Below are positions 36,258 through 44,605 of a stretch of 64,000 nt of DNA, piece after piece; the first letter of the stretch is position 1, and each line of letters begins with the position of its first letter. The notes beneath the pieces were generated by a model. It had not been told where the DNA came from, did not search any database, and saw only the letters and a program-made list of their open reading frames with translations. Both the position numbers and the translations under genes were made by a program. Source of the stretch: Roseovarius nitratireducens (GTDB lineage: Bacteria > Pseudomonadota > Alphaproteobacteria > Rhodobacterales > Rhodobacteraceae); assembly GCF_002925845.1 (NCBI RefSeq), contig NZ_PDNI01000028.1, forward strand, positions 124,001-188,000, in the 5' to 3' direction.

Positions 36258-37541
36258 CTACTGCACCGCGTTCGGCAAAAACAGGGCGATCTGCGGAAAG
36301 GCGATCAGCAGCCCCGCCATCACCAGCATGGTCAGTGCGTAGGGTGCCGCGCCCACCATCACCTCTGACATGCGCCCGCCCTGCCGCGCGCCCTGCACCA
36401 CGTAGAGGTTTAGGCCGACGGGCGGGGTGATGAGCGCCATCTCGATCAGCACGATCATCAGGATACCGAACCAGATCGGGTCGAACCCCTGCGCGACGAC
36501 GAGCGGCACGACGATGGGGATGGTGACGACCATGAGCGACAGCGTCTCGATGAAGAAGCCGAGCACGATGTAGATGCCGACGATGACGAGGATCGTGCCC
36601 AGGGGCGAGAGGCCGAGATTGCCCAGCATGGATTGGAGTTCGTTGCCCAGCCCGGCGGCGGCGAGGGTGAAGTTCAGGAAAGACGCGCCGATGACCACGA
36701 GCATGATCATGGCGGTGATCTTGACGGTGCCCAAGAGGCTCTGGCCCAGCACGTCGCGGTTGAGGGTGCCGAAGAGCGCGGCAATGAGCAGCGCGCCGGC
36801 GACGCCCACCGAGGCCGCCTCGGTCGGCGTCGCCCAGCCCTTGTAGATCGAGCCGATGATCGCGGCGAAGAGCAGGATGATCGGGATCAGTTGGACGAGC
36901 GCGCGCAGCATCTCGGCCAGCGGAAAGATACGCCGCGTGCCGCCCAGCGACGGGCGCACGATGCAGATGAGCACGGTGACCACCATGAAGGCGAGCGCGA
37001 GGCCCACACCGGGGACGAGCCCCGCGAGAAACAGCTTGGGGATCGAGCTTTGGGTGAGGAAGCCGTAGACGATGAGGTTGATCGAGGGTGGGATCATGAT
37101 GCCGAGCGTGCCGCCCGCCGCGATCGCGCCGGAGAACAGCCGCGGGTCGTAGCCCAGCTTTTCCGCCTGCGGCATGGCGACGGTGGCGACGGTAGCGGCG
37201 GTGGCAACCGAGCTGCCGGAGGTGGCCGAGAACATGGTCGCCGTGGCCACGTTGGCATGGACGAGGCCGCCGGGCAGCCAGCTCACCCAGCGGTCGAGCG
37301 CGGCGTAGGTGCGCGTGGCGATGCCGGAGCGCACGAGGATTTCGCCCAGGAGCACGAAGAAGGGGATAGCGATGAGCGTGGGGTTGTTGGAGGTGGACCA
37401 GACGAGATTGCCGAGGCCCCGGATCAGCGGGAAGGGCGTGAAGAAGATGTCGAGGCCAAAGCCCAGCAGGAAGAGCACGATGCCCACCGGGATCGAAAGG
37501 CTGAGCAGGCCAAGAAGGCCGAAGGTGGCATAGGCGATCAT
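36258..37541 (-). CDS. dctM: TRAP transporter large permease (DctM family), 5-oxoproline locus
   Basis: The 427-residue protein is the ion-coupled transport subunit of a tripartite ATP-independent periplasmic system, with about 12-13 membrane helices. Family segments include ATMFSATSGSSVATAATVATVAMP, GGTLGIMIPPSINLIVYG, and the C-terminal EMALITPPVGLNLYVVQG. Operon position between the small permease (ATGA overlap) and pxpB suggests import of 5-oxoproline or a related acid. Confidence 0.92.
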   Translation of the reverse strand: MIAYATFGLLGLLSLSIPVGIVLFLLGFGLDIFFTPFPLIRGLGNLVWSTSNNPTLIAIPFFVLLGEILVRSGIATRTYAALDRWVSWLPGGLVHANVATATMFSATSGSSVATAATVATVAMPQAEKLGYDPRLFSGAIAAGGTLGIMIPPSINLIVYGFLTQSSIPKLFLAGLVPGVGLALAFMVVTVLICIVRPSLGGTRRIFPLAEMLRALVQLIPIILLFAAIIGSIYKGWATPTEAASVGVAGALLIAALFGTLNRDVLGQSLLGTVKITAMIMLVVIGASFLNFTLAAAGLGNELQSMLGNLGLSPLGTILVIVGIYIVLGFFIETLSLMVVTIPIVVPLVVAQGFDPIWFGILMIVLIEMALITPPVGLNLYVVQGARQGGRMSEVMVGAAPYALTMLVMAGLLIAFPQIALFLPNAVQ

Positions 37542-38104
37542 TGCGGGGCCTCCCCCTCACCCACCACGCCGATGGCGCGGTCGGCGGCATCGAAGCGGCC
37601 TTGCAGCACCAGAACGAGCGCCGCGGCGAATGTGAGCCACGCCATCAGAGCGAACCAGATCCAGCCCGCGAACCACGGCAGTTGCACCAGTGCGAGCGGC
37701 GTCTCCAGCGGGGTGTTGGCGCGCGAGGAATTGGCGAGCGAGCGTTCCACCACCGGCCACGCCTTGATCGCCACGAGGCTCACCGTGCCCGCCAGCACCA
37801 GCGCCGAAAAGAGGTCGAACATCGCCCGCACGCCCGCGCCGCCGCGCGTGCGCAGGATGTCGATGCGTACATGGCCCAGCTCTGTCAGCGCATAGCCCAT
37901 GCCCCAGGCGGTGGCGATTGCCATGACATAGCCGCTGATCTCGTCGGTGCCGCCAAAGGATGCGTGAACCCGGCGCAGCGCGATGTCCGCCAGCACCAGC
38001 GCGGCGCAGGCCATGAGGCCCGCCCCCACCAGCACCGCGACCGCGCGGTTGATCCGGCGCAGCGCACCGAGGAGGGCCTCTGCCCTTGCCGCTGCGCCGG
38101 TCAT
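37538..38104 (-). CDS. dctQ: TRAP transporter small permease (DctQ family), 5-oxoproline locus
   Basis: Four-helix DctQ subunit of 188 residues that joins the large permease. Start ATG 38104 (MTGAAARAEALLGALRRIN) lies two bases before the dctP stop and is preferred to a longer frame. GYALTELGHVRIDIL is the conserved loop between helices 2 and 3. It overlaps dctM by ATGA. Confidence 0.87.
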   Translation of the reverse strand: MTGAAARAEALLGALRRINRAVAVLVGAGLMACAALVLADIALRRVHASFGGTDEISGYVMAIATAWGMGYALTELGHVRIDILRTRGGAGVRAMFDLFSALVLAGTVSLVAIKAWPVVERSLANSSRANTPLETPLALVQLPWFAGWIWFALMAWLTFAAALVLVLQGRFDAADRAIGVVGEGEAPQ

Positions 38105-38106
38105 GC

Positions 38107-39144
38107 TTAGTTCACCCCGGGGATGGTGACGCCGACGGTTTCGCCCACGCTGGCATTCCAGCGCTGCGCCCATTCGTCACCGGCGCGCTCGGCCCAGTCG
38201 GGCAGCACGGTATTCACCAGCACCTCGCGGGCGCGGTCGAAATCGGCGTCGGAGACCTCGACAAGGGTCATGTCGCGGGCCTCGCCCGAGGGGCACTCGC
38301 CATTGCCGGTGAGGCAGGCGATATCGTTGACCAGCGCATCCTGCGCCGTGGCCCAGGCGGGATCCTCGAACTCGGTCTCGATCTGCGATTCGATCAGCGA
38401 TTGCGTCTCGGAATCGAGGCTGTTCCAGCGGTCAAGATTCATCGCCGTCACCACGCTGTCCCAGCCGCCAAGGGGGATGGGCAGCAGGTGGGTGGAGACC
38501 TCCCACCAGCCGGCGCTGTAGCCCGAGCCGGCCCCGGTGACGGCGCAATCCACCACGCCGTTCTGCAGCGCGCCGGGCACTTCGCCGAAGCTGACGTTGA
38601 TGCCCTCGGCGCCCAGCGCCTCGAGGAATTGCGCGGTCATCCGGCCCGAGGCGCGGACCTTGAGACCCTCCAGATCGGCCAGTTCGGTGACGGGCGCGTT
38701 GCAGAACACCACCTGCGGCGGGTAGGGCGCGATGGCGAGAACGTGGGAGTTGAACCGGTCGTTGAAGATGTCCTCGACCATCGGGCGCGCGGCATCGACC
38801 ATCGCGCGCGCCTCCTCGGCCGTCAGAGCCAGCAGCGGCACGTCGAGCCCTTCAAGCTCGGGCGCGTCGGCCACGGCGTAATCGGCCACGGTCATGCCCA
38901 CGTCATAAACGCCCTGGCCCAGCAGGCGGAACACGTCGCCCACGCCGAGATTCATCTGGTTGTGGGTGGTGAGCGAGACGCTGATCTCACCGTTCGAGGC
39001 CTCGGGCAACGTCTCGGTCCAGAACGGCGCCTCGTATTGCTTGTGGAGCGGCAGGCTCGACCAGCTTCCGACCACTGACAATTCCTGGGCCGCTAGCGGC
39101 GTGGCGAGGATGGTGGTGGCGGTGAGGATTGCGGTGAATTTCAT
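38107..39144 (-). CDS. dctP: TRAP transporter substrate-binding protein (DctP family), 5-oxoproline locus
   Basis: Periplasmic solute receptor of 345 residues. The N-terminus MKFTAILTATTILATPLAAQE is a Sec signal peptide with cleavage after Ala-Gln-Ala-type LAAQ. The core holds GLKVRASGRMTAQFLEALGAEGINV, with the Arg that usually binds the ligand carboxylate, so an organic acid is expected; neighbouring genes suggest 5-oxoproline. AAGGAG precedes the ATG, and four 11-base tandem repeats lie just upstream in the leader. Confidence 0.9.
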   Translation of the reverse strand: MKFTAILTATTILATPLAAQELSVVGSWSSLPLHKQYEAPFWTETLPEASNGEISVSLTTHNQMNLGVGDVFRLLGQGVYDVGMTVADYAVADAPELEGLDVPLLALTAEEARAMVDAARPMVEDIFNDRFNSHVLAIAPYPPQVVFCNAPVTELADLEGLKVRASGRMTAQFLEALGAEGINVSFGEVPGALQNGVVDCAVTGAGSGYSAGWWEVSTHLLPIPLGGWDSVVTAMNLDRWNSLDSETQSLIESQIETEFEDPAWATAQDALVNDIACLTGNGECPSGEARDMTLVEVSDADFDRAREVLVNTVLPDWAERAGDEWAQRWNASVGETVGVTIPGVN

Positions 39145-39157
39145 GGTCTCTCTCCTT

Positions 39158-39201
39158 GTCGGTTTATTGTCGGTATTCCGTCGGTTTTCCGTCGGGTCTT
39201 T
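39158..39201 (-). repeat. Four tandem 11-base repeats in the dctP leader
   Basis: On the transcribed strand the units are aaagacCCGAC, ggaaaACCGAC, ggaatACCGAC and aataaACCGAC, in direct succession between the stop codon of the DUF1445 gene and the dctP ribosome site. Each ends in CCGAC and the first half is purine/AT-rich. A period of 11 is close to one helical turn. Function unknown. Confidence 0.75.
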
Positions 39202-39205
39202 CGGG

Positions 39206-40027
39206 TTACGCGGCCTGCGGTGCCAGCACGGGCACTTCGGCCTCTTCGGGAATGTCGGTGATCAGCATGTGGCCGGGGCGGTGGGTGATGCAGAGCGGCG
39301 GCGCGGCGGCCTCGATCGCCACTTGCGGCGTCACCCCGCAGGCCCAGTACACCGGCACATGATCGCCCTTGACCGGCGCGGGATCGCCCCAATCGGGGCG
39401 CGTGATGTCGATGATACCGATTTCCGCCGGGTCGCCCACATGCACCGGCGCGCCATGTGCGAGCGGGTAGCGGCGCGACAGTGCCACTGCCTCGTCCACG
39501 CGATCAGGCGGCAGGGCGCGCATGCTGACCACCATCCGCGCCGAGAACGGCCCGGCGGGCACGCAAGCGCGGTCGGTGCGGAACATCGGCACCGTGGTGT
39601 CATTCTCGACATGCCAGAGCGGGATGCCCGCCTGCATCAGCGCGTGCTCGAAGGTAAAGGAACAGCCAAGCGCGAAGGCCACCATGTCGTCGCTCCACAG
39701 ATCGGTGATGTCGGTCACCGAGCGCTCAAGCCGCCCATGGCGATAGATGTTGTAGGCGGGTACTTCGCTGCGGATGTCGATATCGCGACCCAGCGTGCGC
39801 ATCATCGCATCACCGGTATCCGACACGCCCACCAGTGGGCAAGGCTTGGGGTTGCGCTGGCAGAACCGCATGAAATCGAGCGCCATGTCGGCGGGGAGGA
39901 TCACGAGGTTGGCCTGCAGATACCCGCGCCCGAGCCCGGCGGTGTGCCCGGCATAGCGCCCGGTGCGAATCGCGCCGCGCAGGGCGGGCAGATCGGTCCG
40001 TCTCAGATGATCGAAATCGGTGGTCAC
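39206..40027 (-). CDS. DUF1445 family hydro-lyase / D-glutamate cyclase-like protein
   Basis: The 273-residue protein is of the putative hydro-lyase family; the eukaryotic relative converts D-glutamate to 5-oxo-D-proline. Start is GTG 40027, eight bases after AAGGAGG. Conserved stretches are GYLQANLVILP near the N-terminus, GCSFTFEHALMQAGIPLWHV and YWACGVTPQ near the C-terminus. Being first in the operon of 5-oxoproline transport and hydrolysis makes a role with glutamate/5-oxoproline or a stereoisomer likely. It is regulated, I infer, by the LysR protein encoded just upstream. Confidence 0.85.
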   Translation of the reverse strand: MTTDFDHLRRTDLPALRGAIRTGRYAGHTAGLGRGYLQANLVILPADMALDFMRFCQRNPKPCPLVGVSDTGDAMMRTLGRDIDIRSEVPAYNIYRHGRLERSVTDITDLWSDDMVAFALGCSFTFEHALMQAGIPLWHVENDTTVPMFRTDRACVPAGPFSARMVVSMRALPPDRVDEAVALSRRYPLAHGAPVHVGDPAEIGIIDITRPDWGDPAPVKGDHVPVYWACGVTPQVAIEAAAPPLCITHRPGHMLITDIPEEAEVPVLAPQAA

Positions 40028-40080
40028 AGGGGCGCCTCCTTGAGCGACCCCGCCACCGTGACCGCGTCGAAGTATAAAAT

Positions 40081-40121
40081 CAAATCGAATAAATTTGTCG
40101 GATGATATAGAAATTATCTAT
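40081..40121. promoter_or_regulatory. Two LysR-type dyads upstream of the DUF1445/TRAP/pxp operon
   Basis: ATAGAAATTATCTAT (40107-40121) has perfect 5-base arms around a 5-base centre and covers the lysR stop codon. CAAAT (40081-40085) and ATTTG (40093-40097) form a second dyad. A leftward TATACT -10 (40076-40071) follows. The region is unusually AT-rich. This fits an activator site and promoter for the operon, partly inside the 3' end of lysR. Confidence 0.5.
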
Positions 40122-41028
40122 CGTTCATCCTGTCATCGAGCGTCGCGCGATACTCCTGTGCCACGTCGCGTGCCGCGTGCGCCGCGAATTCGACCATGTG
40201 GCTACGCGGCTCGGCCAGCCATGAGGCGGTAAAGCGCAAGGGCGGCGGCACCCAGCCGGGATGAAACTCGCGGATGCGCCCCGCCGCGACGTAATCCGCG
40301 CCCAGCGCGCGCGGCAGGGCGGCGATGCCCAGATCGGCCTCGACCAGCCGGAAACAGGCCGAGAGCGACGAGGAGGGAAAGATCGACACGTCGGGGCCGA
40401 CATGCTCGTAGAGCAGTTCACGCAGCTCGCGGTAGGGGCGGGTGTTGCGCGCATAGGTCAGCACCGGACGGGTGAGATAGGCGCCCGGGTCTGCCTCGAC
40501 CGGTGCCGAGGTGGCGACATACCATGCGAGATCGAAGCCCGGCAGCTCGATATTGTCTACCGTGTACTCGGAAATCGGCCCCAGCAGGATCGCCAGGTCG
40601 ATCTCGCGGCCCAACAGGCGCTCGCGCAGGTCGAGCGAGATATCCACGTTGAACTCGATCTCCAGCCGGGGAAACCGGCGGTGCAGCCGGGCGATGAGAT
40701 CGGGCAGCCAGCATTGCGCGATGGTTTCTGACACGCCGATCCGCAGATGCCGCTCCAGCGCCTCGGGGTCGATCACGTCCTTCTCGATCATCTCCTGCAA
40801 TCGCTCGAACTTTTCGGCATAGACCAGCAGCCGCTCGCCCTGCTTGGTCAGCGTCATGCCACCGGCCTCGCGGTCGAACAGCGTGCCTTGCAGGCTGTCC
40901 TCGAGATTGCGGATGCGGGCGGTCACGGCGGGTTGCGTGAGGTTCAGGCTCACCGCCGCGCGCCGAACGCCCCCGGTCCGGACGACGGCAAGAAACGTGT
41001 GCAGATGGGCAAGGTTGAGCGGGGTCAT
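40114..41028 (-). CDS. LysR family transcriptional regulator
   Basis: Regulator of 304 residues from ATG 41028 (MTPLNLAHLHTFLAVVRTGGVRRAA). Residues 1-65 form the LysR winged helix (ALNLTQPAVTARIRNLEDSLQGTLFDRE), the rest a two-lobed effector domain beginning at about LRIGVSETIAQCWLP. It lies in the same direction as, and 86 bases before, the DUF1445/TRAP/pxp operon rather than divergent from it. The dyads next to its stop codon are its probable targets. The ligand is unknown; 5-oxoproline is an obvious candidate. Confidence 0.88.
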   Translation of the reverse strand: MTPLNLAHLHTFLAVVRTGGVRRAAVSLNLTQPAVTARIRNLEDSLQGTLFDREAGGMTLTKQGERLLVYAEKFERLQEMIEKDVIDPEALERHLRIGVSETIAQCWLPDLIARLHRRFPRLEIEFNVDISLDLRERLLGREIDLAILLGPISEYTVDNIELPGFDLAWYVATSAPVEADPGAYLTRPVLTYARNTRPYRELRELLYEHVGPDVSIFPSSSLSACFRLVEADLGIAALPRALGADYVAAGRIREFHPGWVPPPLRFTASWLAEPRSHMVEFAAHAARDVAQEYRATLDDRMNDR

Positions 41029-41121
41029 ACGCGGTGTCCTGTGCTGTCGCGTGGCCACCTGGGGTCGAAACTCAATCACCACGCACCACCGGTTTCAGCA
41101 TAAAATCCGCCAGCGCAAGGC

Positions 41122-41192
41122 AATTCTGCGTAGGAAGGGTGGCCCCCTTTCAAGCAGAATTAACGTAGCGATGGCGGATTTTTGCGAAATCC
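41122..41192. repeat. Two hairpins between hutC and lysR
   Basis: AATTCTGC (41122-41129) and GCAGAATT (41154-41161) are exact reverse complements and enclose a nested AAGGG/CCCTT pair. GGATTT (41176-41181) pairs with AAATCC (41187-41192) over a 5-base loop. They fill the gap after the hutC stop codon and before lysR. They may end the hut transcript, although no U-run follows in the leftward direction. Confidence 0.5.
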
Positions 41193-41249
41193 CAAGGGGA
41201 CGCGGCGCATTTTGGCCCTGGCCCCTGCGCGCGCGCCATGCCACGGCTC

Positions 41250-41963
41250 TCACGCCTCGGTGGAGAGCGCGTAGCCCGGGGGGGCGAGCGCGGTGACGCA
41301 GGTGATCGGCGCGCTGCCCAGCCAGGTGCCGCGCTCGATGACGAAGAGCGCATCGCCCGCCCGCGTACCCAGCAATTCGGCCTGTGCATCGGTGGCGTTC
41401 GCCGCCGAGAACCGCAGCGTGCAGCGGCTATAGGGACGGTGCGCGAGCAGCCATTCATTGGCGCTCTCACGGGTGAGATCCACGTCCACGATTTCGGGCA
41501 CGGTGGCGAGACTGATCCAGCGGTCCTCGTACATGAAGGGCCGCCGGTCGGCGAGGTGCAGCGCCTGCGCGCGCAGCATCCGCTCTGGTGCTGCCAGGCC
41601 CATCGCGGCGGCGACCGAATGCGGCGTCTGCGTGATGTCGCGCGCCACGAGCTGATAGCCATATGCGCGCCCGGTCGCCTCGACCTCTTCGCGCGCAACG
41701 GGGATGTCAAAGGTGGCGCGGGTGACGGGCCGCGCCAGTACCCGGCTCCCGCCCTTGCGCTTGCGCTCTATCAGCCCGTCGTCGGCCAGTGCGCGCATGG
41801 CGCGCTGCACGGTGGCGCGGGCGCAGCCCAGTTGCTCTGCCAGGTCGGCGTCGCGCGGCAGCCGCGCACCGGGCGGATAGGCCCCCGACAGGATGCGCTC
41901 GTGGATGATCTCGCGCAGCGCGCGCCAGCCCTGCCGGTCGCTGCCTTTATCCGGGGCGCTCAT
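41250..41963 (-). CDS. hutC: Histidine utilisation repressor HutC (GntR family)
   Basis: GntR repressor that releases DNA when urocanate binds. The 237-residue protein from ATG 41963 has the N-terminal winged helix (YPPGARLPRDADLAEQLGCARATVQRAMRALADDGLIERKRKGGSRV) and a C-terminal UTRA effector domain with SANEWLLAHRPYSRCTLRFSAANA. The start overlaps the hutF stop by ATGA. A 7-4-7 dyad in the hutF/hutI promoter region is its expected operator, making hutF-hutC autoregulated. Confidence 0.9.
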   Translation of the reverse strand: MSAPDKGSDRQGWRALREIIHERILSGAYPPGARLPRDADLAEQLGCARATVQRAMRALADDGLIERKRKGGSRVLARPVTRATFDIPVAREEVEATGRAYGYQLVARDITQTPHSVAAAMGLAAPERMLRAQALHLADRRPFMYEDRWISLATVPEIVDVDLTRESANEWLLAHRPYSRCTLRFSAANATDAQAELLGTRAGDALFVIERGTWLGSAPITCVTALAPPGYALSTEA

Positions 41964-43330
41964 GCCCGGGCCTCCAATTCCGCCATGACCACACGGAAGC
42001 GCGCACGGATCGTGTCGCGCCTGATGTGGCGGCCGTCGCGCACGACGTGGCGCCCGCCGCTCCACACATCCGTGACGCAGGCCGCACCGTGGCCTCCGAA
42101 GATGGCGGTGTCGAGCGCGGTGTCGCCGGTGCGGTTGCAGAGCCATTCGTTGTCGGTGGTGAGCGCCACGAGGTCGGCCAACGCCCCCGGTGCGATCCGC
42201 CCCGCGTTGCGCCCGCCCGCCTGCGCCCCACCCGCGAGCGCCGTGTCATAGAGCCGCCGACCGGTGGACACACCTTGCATGGCAAGCGCGGCGCGGCTGC
42301 GGTCACGCAGGCGTTGCGAATATTCCAGCGTGCGCAGTTCGTCGAAGAGCGCGATATGGACGTTCGAATCCGAACCGATCCCGGCGTGCCCCCCTGCCCC
42401 AAGGTGGCGCACCCCGTCGAAAATCCCGTCGCCGAGATTGGATTCGGTGATCGGGCAGAGCCCGGCGACCGCGCCGGTGGCGGCAAGGCGGGTCGTCTCT
42501 TCGGGCGTCATCTGCGTGCAATGAATGAGGCACCAGCGCGCGTCCACCGCGTGATTGTCGAGCAGCCATGTCACGGGTCTTGCGCCCCGGTGGGCCTGCA
42601 CCTCTTCCACCTCGGCGACCTGCTCGGCCAGGTGCATGTGGACGGGGCCGCCGCCTGCCAGCGCCAGCGCCGCCGCCATGCCATCGGCATCCACCGCGCG
42701 CAGCGAATGCGGGGCCACGCCGATCCGGTCATCGGCATGGCCATGCGCCGCGACGTGCCGCGCCGCGCCCGCGTGGAGCCGTGCGAAGTGGTCCGGGTCG
42801 TTGCCGAACCTGCGCTGCCCGCCCGCGAGCGGGCGCGCGTCGCAGCCGCCCCATTGGTAGAGCACCGGCAGGAGCGTGAGACCGATCTCGGCCTGCTGCG
42901 CCGCCGCGACGATCCGCGCCGACATCTCGGCGGGGTCGGCGTGAGGCTGCCCCCCGGGGGCGTGGTGGAGGTAGTGAAACTCGGCCACCGCGCCATAGCC
43001 CGCCTCGAGCATCTCCATGAAAACCATCGCCGCGATGGCCTCCACCCGGTCGGGATCGAGCCCGCCCAGAAAGCGGTACATCTGCTGCCGCCATGTCCAG
43101 AACGTGTCCGCCGGATCGGGGCCGCGCGCCTCGGTCAGCCCCGAGATCGCCCGCTGAAACGCATGGCTGTGCAGGTTGAGCGGCGCGGGCAGGAGCAGGT
43201 CGAGGTGATGCGTGGCGCGGGCGGTCATGGGGCCAACGGACTCGATTCGCCCATCGTCACCGACCCGGATTTCGATGTCCCGCTGCCAGCCCTCCGGCAT
43301 AAGGGCCTGACTTGCCGTGAGAATTTGCAT
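41960..43330 (-). CDS. hutF: Formimidoylglutamate deiminase
   Basis: HutF deiminates N-formimino-L-glutamate to N-formyl-L-glutamate, the step that defines the five-step histidine pathway finished by HutG. The 456-residue amidohydrolase from ATG 43330 (MQILTASQALMPEGW) has NLHSHAFQRAISG with the metal histidines, then GVAPHSLRAV, MHLAEQ, HCTQMTPEE and GSDSNVHIALFDELRTLEY with the final Asp. It is divergent from hutI and overlaps hutC. Confidence 0.94.
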   Translation of the reverse strand: MQILTASQALMPEGWQRDIEIRVGDDGRIESVGPMTARATHHLDLLLPAPLNLHSHAFQRAISGLTEARGPDPADTFWTWRQQMYRFLGGLDPDRVEAIAAMVFMEMLEAGYGAVAEFHYLHHAPGGQPHADPAEMSARIVAAAQQAEIGLTLLPVLYQWGGCDARPLAGGQRRFGNDPDHFARLHAGAARHVAAHGHADDRIGVAPHSLRAVDADGMAAALALAGGGPVHMHLAEQVAEVEEVQAHRGARPVTWLLDNHAVDARWCLIHCTQMTPEETTRLAATGAVAGLCPITESNLGDGIFDGVRHLGAGGHAGIGSDSNVHIALFDELRTLEYSQRLRDRSRAALAMQGVSTGRRLYDTALAGGAQAGGRNAGRIAPGALADLVALTTDNEWLCNRTGDTALDTAIFGGHGAACVTDVWSGGRHVVRDGRHIRRDTIRARFRVVMAELEARA

Positions 43331-43342
43331 GGCGCGACTCCG

Positions 43343-43367
43343 TTGACAAAATATGTGCATACATATT
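43343..43367. promoter_or_regulatory. hutI promoter with probable HutC operator
   Basis: TTGACA (43343-43348) faces hutI. Immediately downstream AATATGT (43350-43356), GCAT and ACATATT (43361-43367) form an 18-base dyad lying between -35 and -10. The 72-base gap separates hutF from hutI, so one HutC dimer here could control both directions. Confidence 0.65.
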
Positions 43368-43402
43368 ACTGTTAAATACGCTGATAATCAAGGACAGGTG
43401 TC

Positions 43403-44605
43403 ATGACCGCGCCCCTTCTGCTCACCGATCTTCGCGCCGCCACCCTGTCGCCGGGCGGTGCCGCCTACGGCCTGATCGACGAGGCGGCCATCGCCATCGA
43501 CGGCGGCGCGATCCGCTGGGTGGGGCCCGCCCAAGACCTTCCCGCCGGCATGGCAGGCTGGCCCACGCGCAGCCTTGGAGGTCGGCTGGTCACGCCCGCG
43601 CTGATCGATTGTCACACCCATATCGTGCATGGCGGCAACCGCGCCCGCGAGTTCGAGATGCGGCTGGAGGGGGCGAGCTATGAAGAGATCGCGCGCGCGG
43701 GGGGCGGTATCGTCTCTACGGTGAGTGCCACGCGGGATGCGGATGAGGCGACGTTGTTCGCCGAGGCGCTGACCCGCGTCGATGCGTTGATCGCCGAGGG
43801 CGTGGCGACGGTCGAGATCAAGTCGGGCTATGGACTTGATCGCGAGACGGAACTCCGGATGCTGCGCGTGGCGCGGCGGATCGGCGAGATGCGACCCGTG
43901 ACCGTGGTCACGAGCTTTCTGGGCGCGCACGCGGTGCCCGCCGGGGAGGATGCCGACCGCTATATCGACGAGGTGTGCGTGCCCGCGCTGGACGCGGCGC
44001 ATGCCGAGGGCCTCGTCGATGCGGTGGACGGGTTCTGCGAGGGGATCGCGTTTGACGCGACGCAGATCGCGCGGGTGTTTGATCGCGCGACGGCGCTGGG
44101 CCTGCCGGTCAAGCTCCATGCCGAGCAGTTGAGCCACATGGGCGGCACCGCGCTCGCCGCGCGCTACGGCGCGCTCTCAGTCGATCACGTGGAATACGCG
44201 ACGGCGGCGGATGCCGAGGCGCTGGCGCGGGCGGGGTCGGTCGCTGTGCTGTTGCCCGGCGCGTTCTATACGCTGCGCGAGACGCAAATCCCGCCGGTGC
44301 AGGCATTCCGCGAGGCGGGGGTGGCGATGGCGGTGGCCACCGATCTCAATCCCGGATCGTCGCCTCTGGGTTCACTGCTGCTGGCGATGAACATGGCCTG
44401 CACCCTCTTTCGCCTGACGCCGGAGGAGGCGCTCGCCGGTGCCACGCGGCACGCGGCCCGCGCACTCGGGTTGCACGACCGGGGCGAAATCCGCGCCGGG
44501 CTGCGGGCCGATCTGGCGGTGTGGAACGTGGAGACGCCTGCGGAACTCTCCTACCGGATCGGCACCAATCCCCTGCACACCCGCATCGTCGGAGGACAAT
44601 CGTGA
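43403..44605 (+). CDS. hutI: Imidazolonepropionase
   Basis: Hydrolyses imidazolone-5-propionate to N-formimino-glutamate. The 400-residue amidohydrolase has [20 protein letters not shown] with the first metal ligands, [17 protein letters not shown], the HAVP and [12 protein letters not shown] stretches and [10 protein letters not shown] with the Asp. It heads the rightward hutI-H-G-U operon, 23 bases after a short leader with GGACAGG, and overlaps hutH by GTGA. Confidence 0.95.
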   Translation: MTAPLLLTDLRAATLSPGGAAYGLIDEAAIAIDGGAIRWVGPAQDLPAGMAGWPTRSLGGRLVTPALIDCHTHIVHGGNRAREFEMRLEGASYEEIARAGGGIVSTVSATRDADEATLFAEALTRVDALIAEGVATVEIKSGYGLDRETELRMLRVARRIGEMRPVTVVTSFLGAHAVPAGEDADRYIDEVCVPALDAAHAEGLVDAVDGFCEGIAFDATQIARVFDRATALGLPVKLHAEQLSHMGGTALAARYGALSVDHVEYATAADAEALARAGSVAVLLPGAFYTLRETQIPPVQAFREAGVAMAVATDLNPGSSPLGSLLLAMNMACTLFRLTPEEALAGATRHAARALGLHDRGEIRAGLRADLAVWNVETPAELSYRIGTNPLHTRIVGGQS

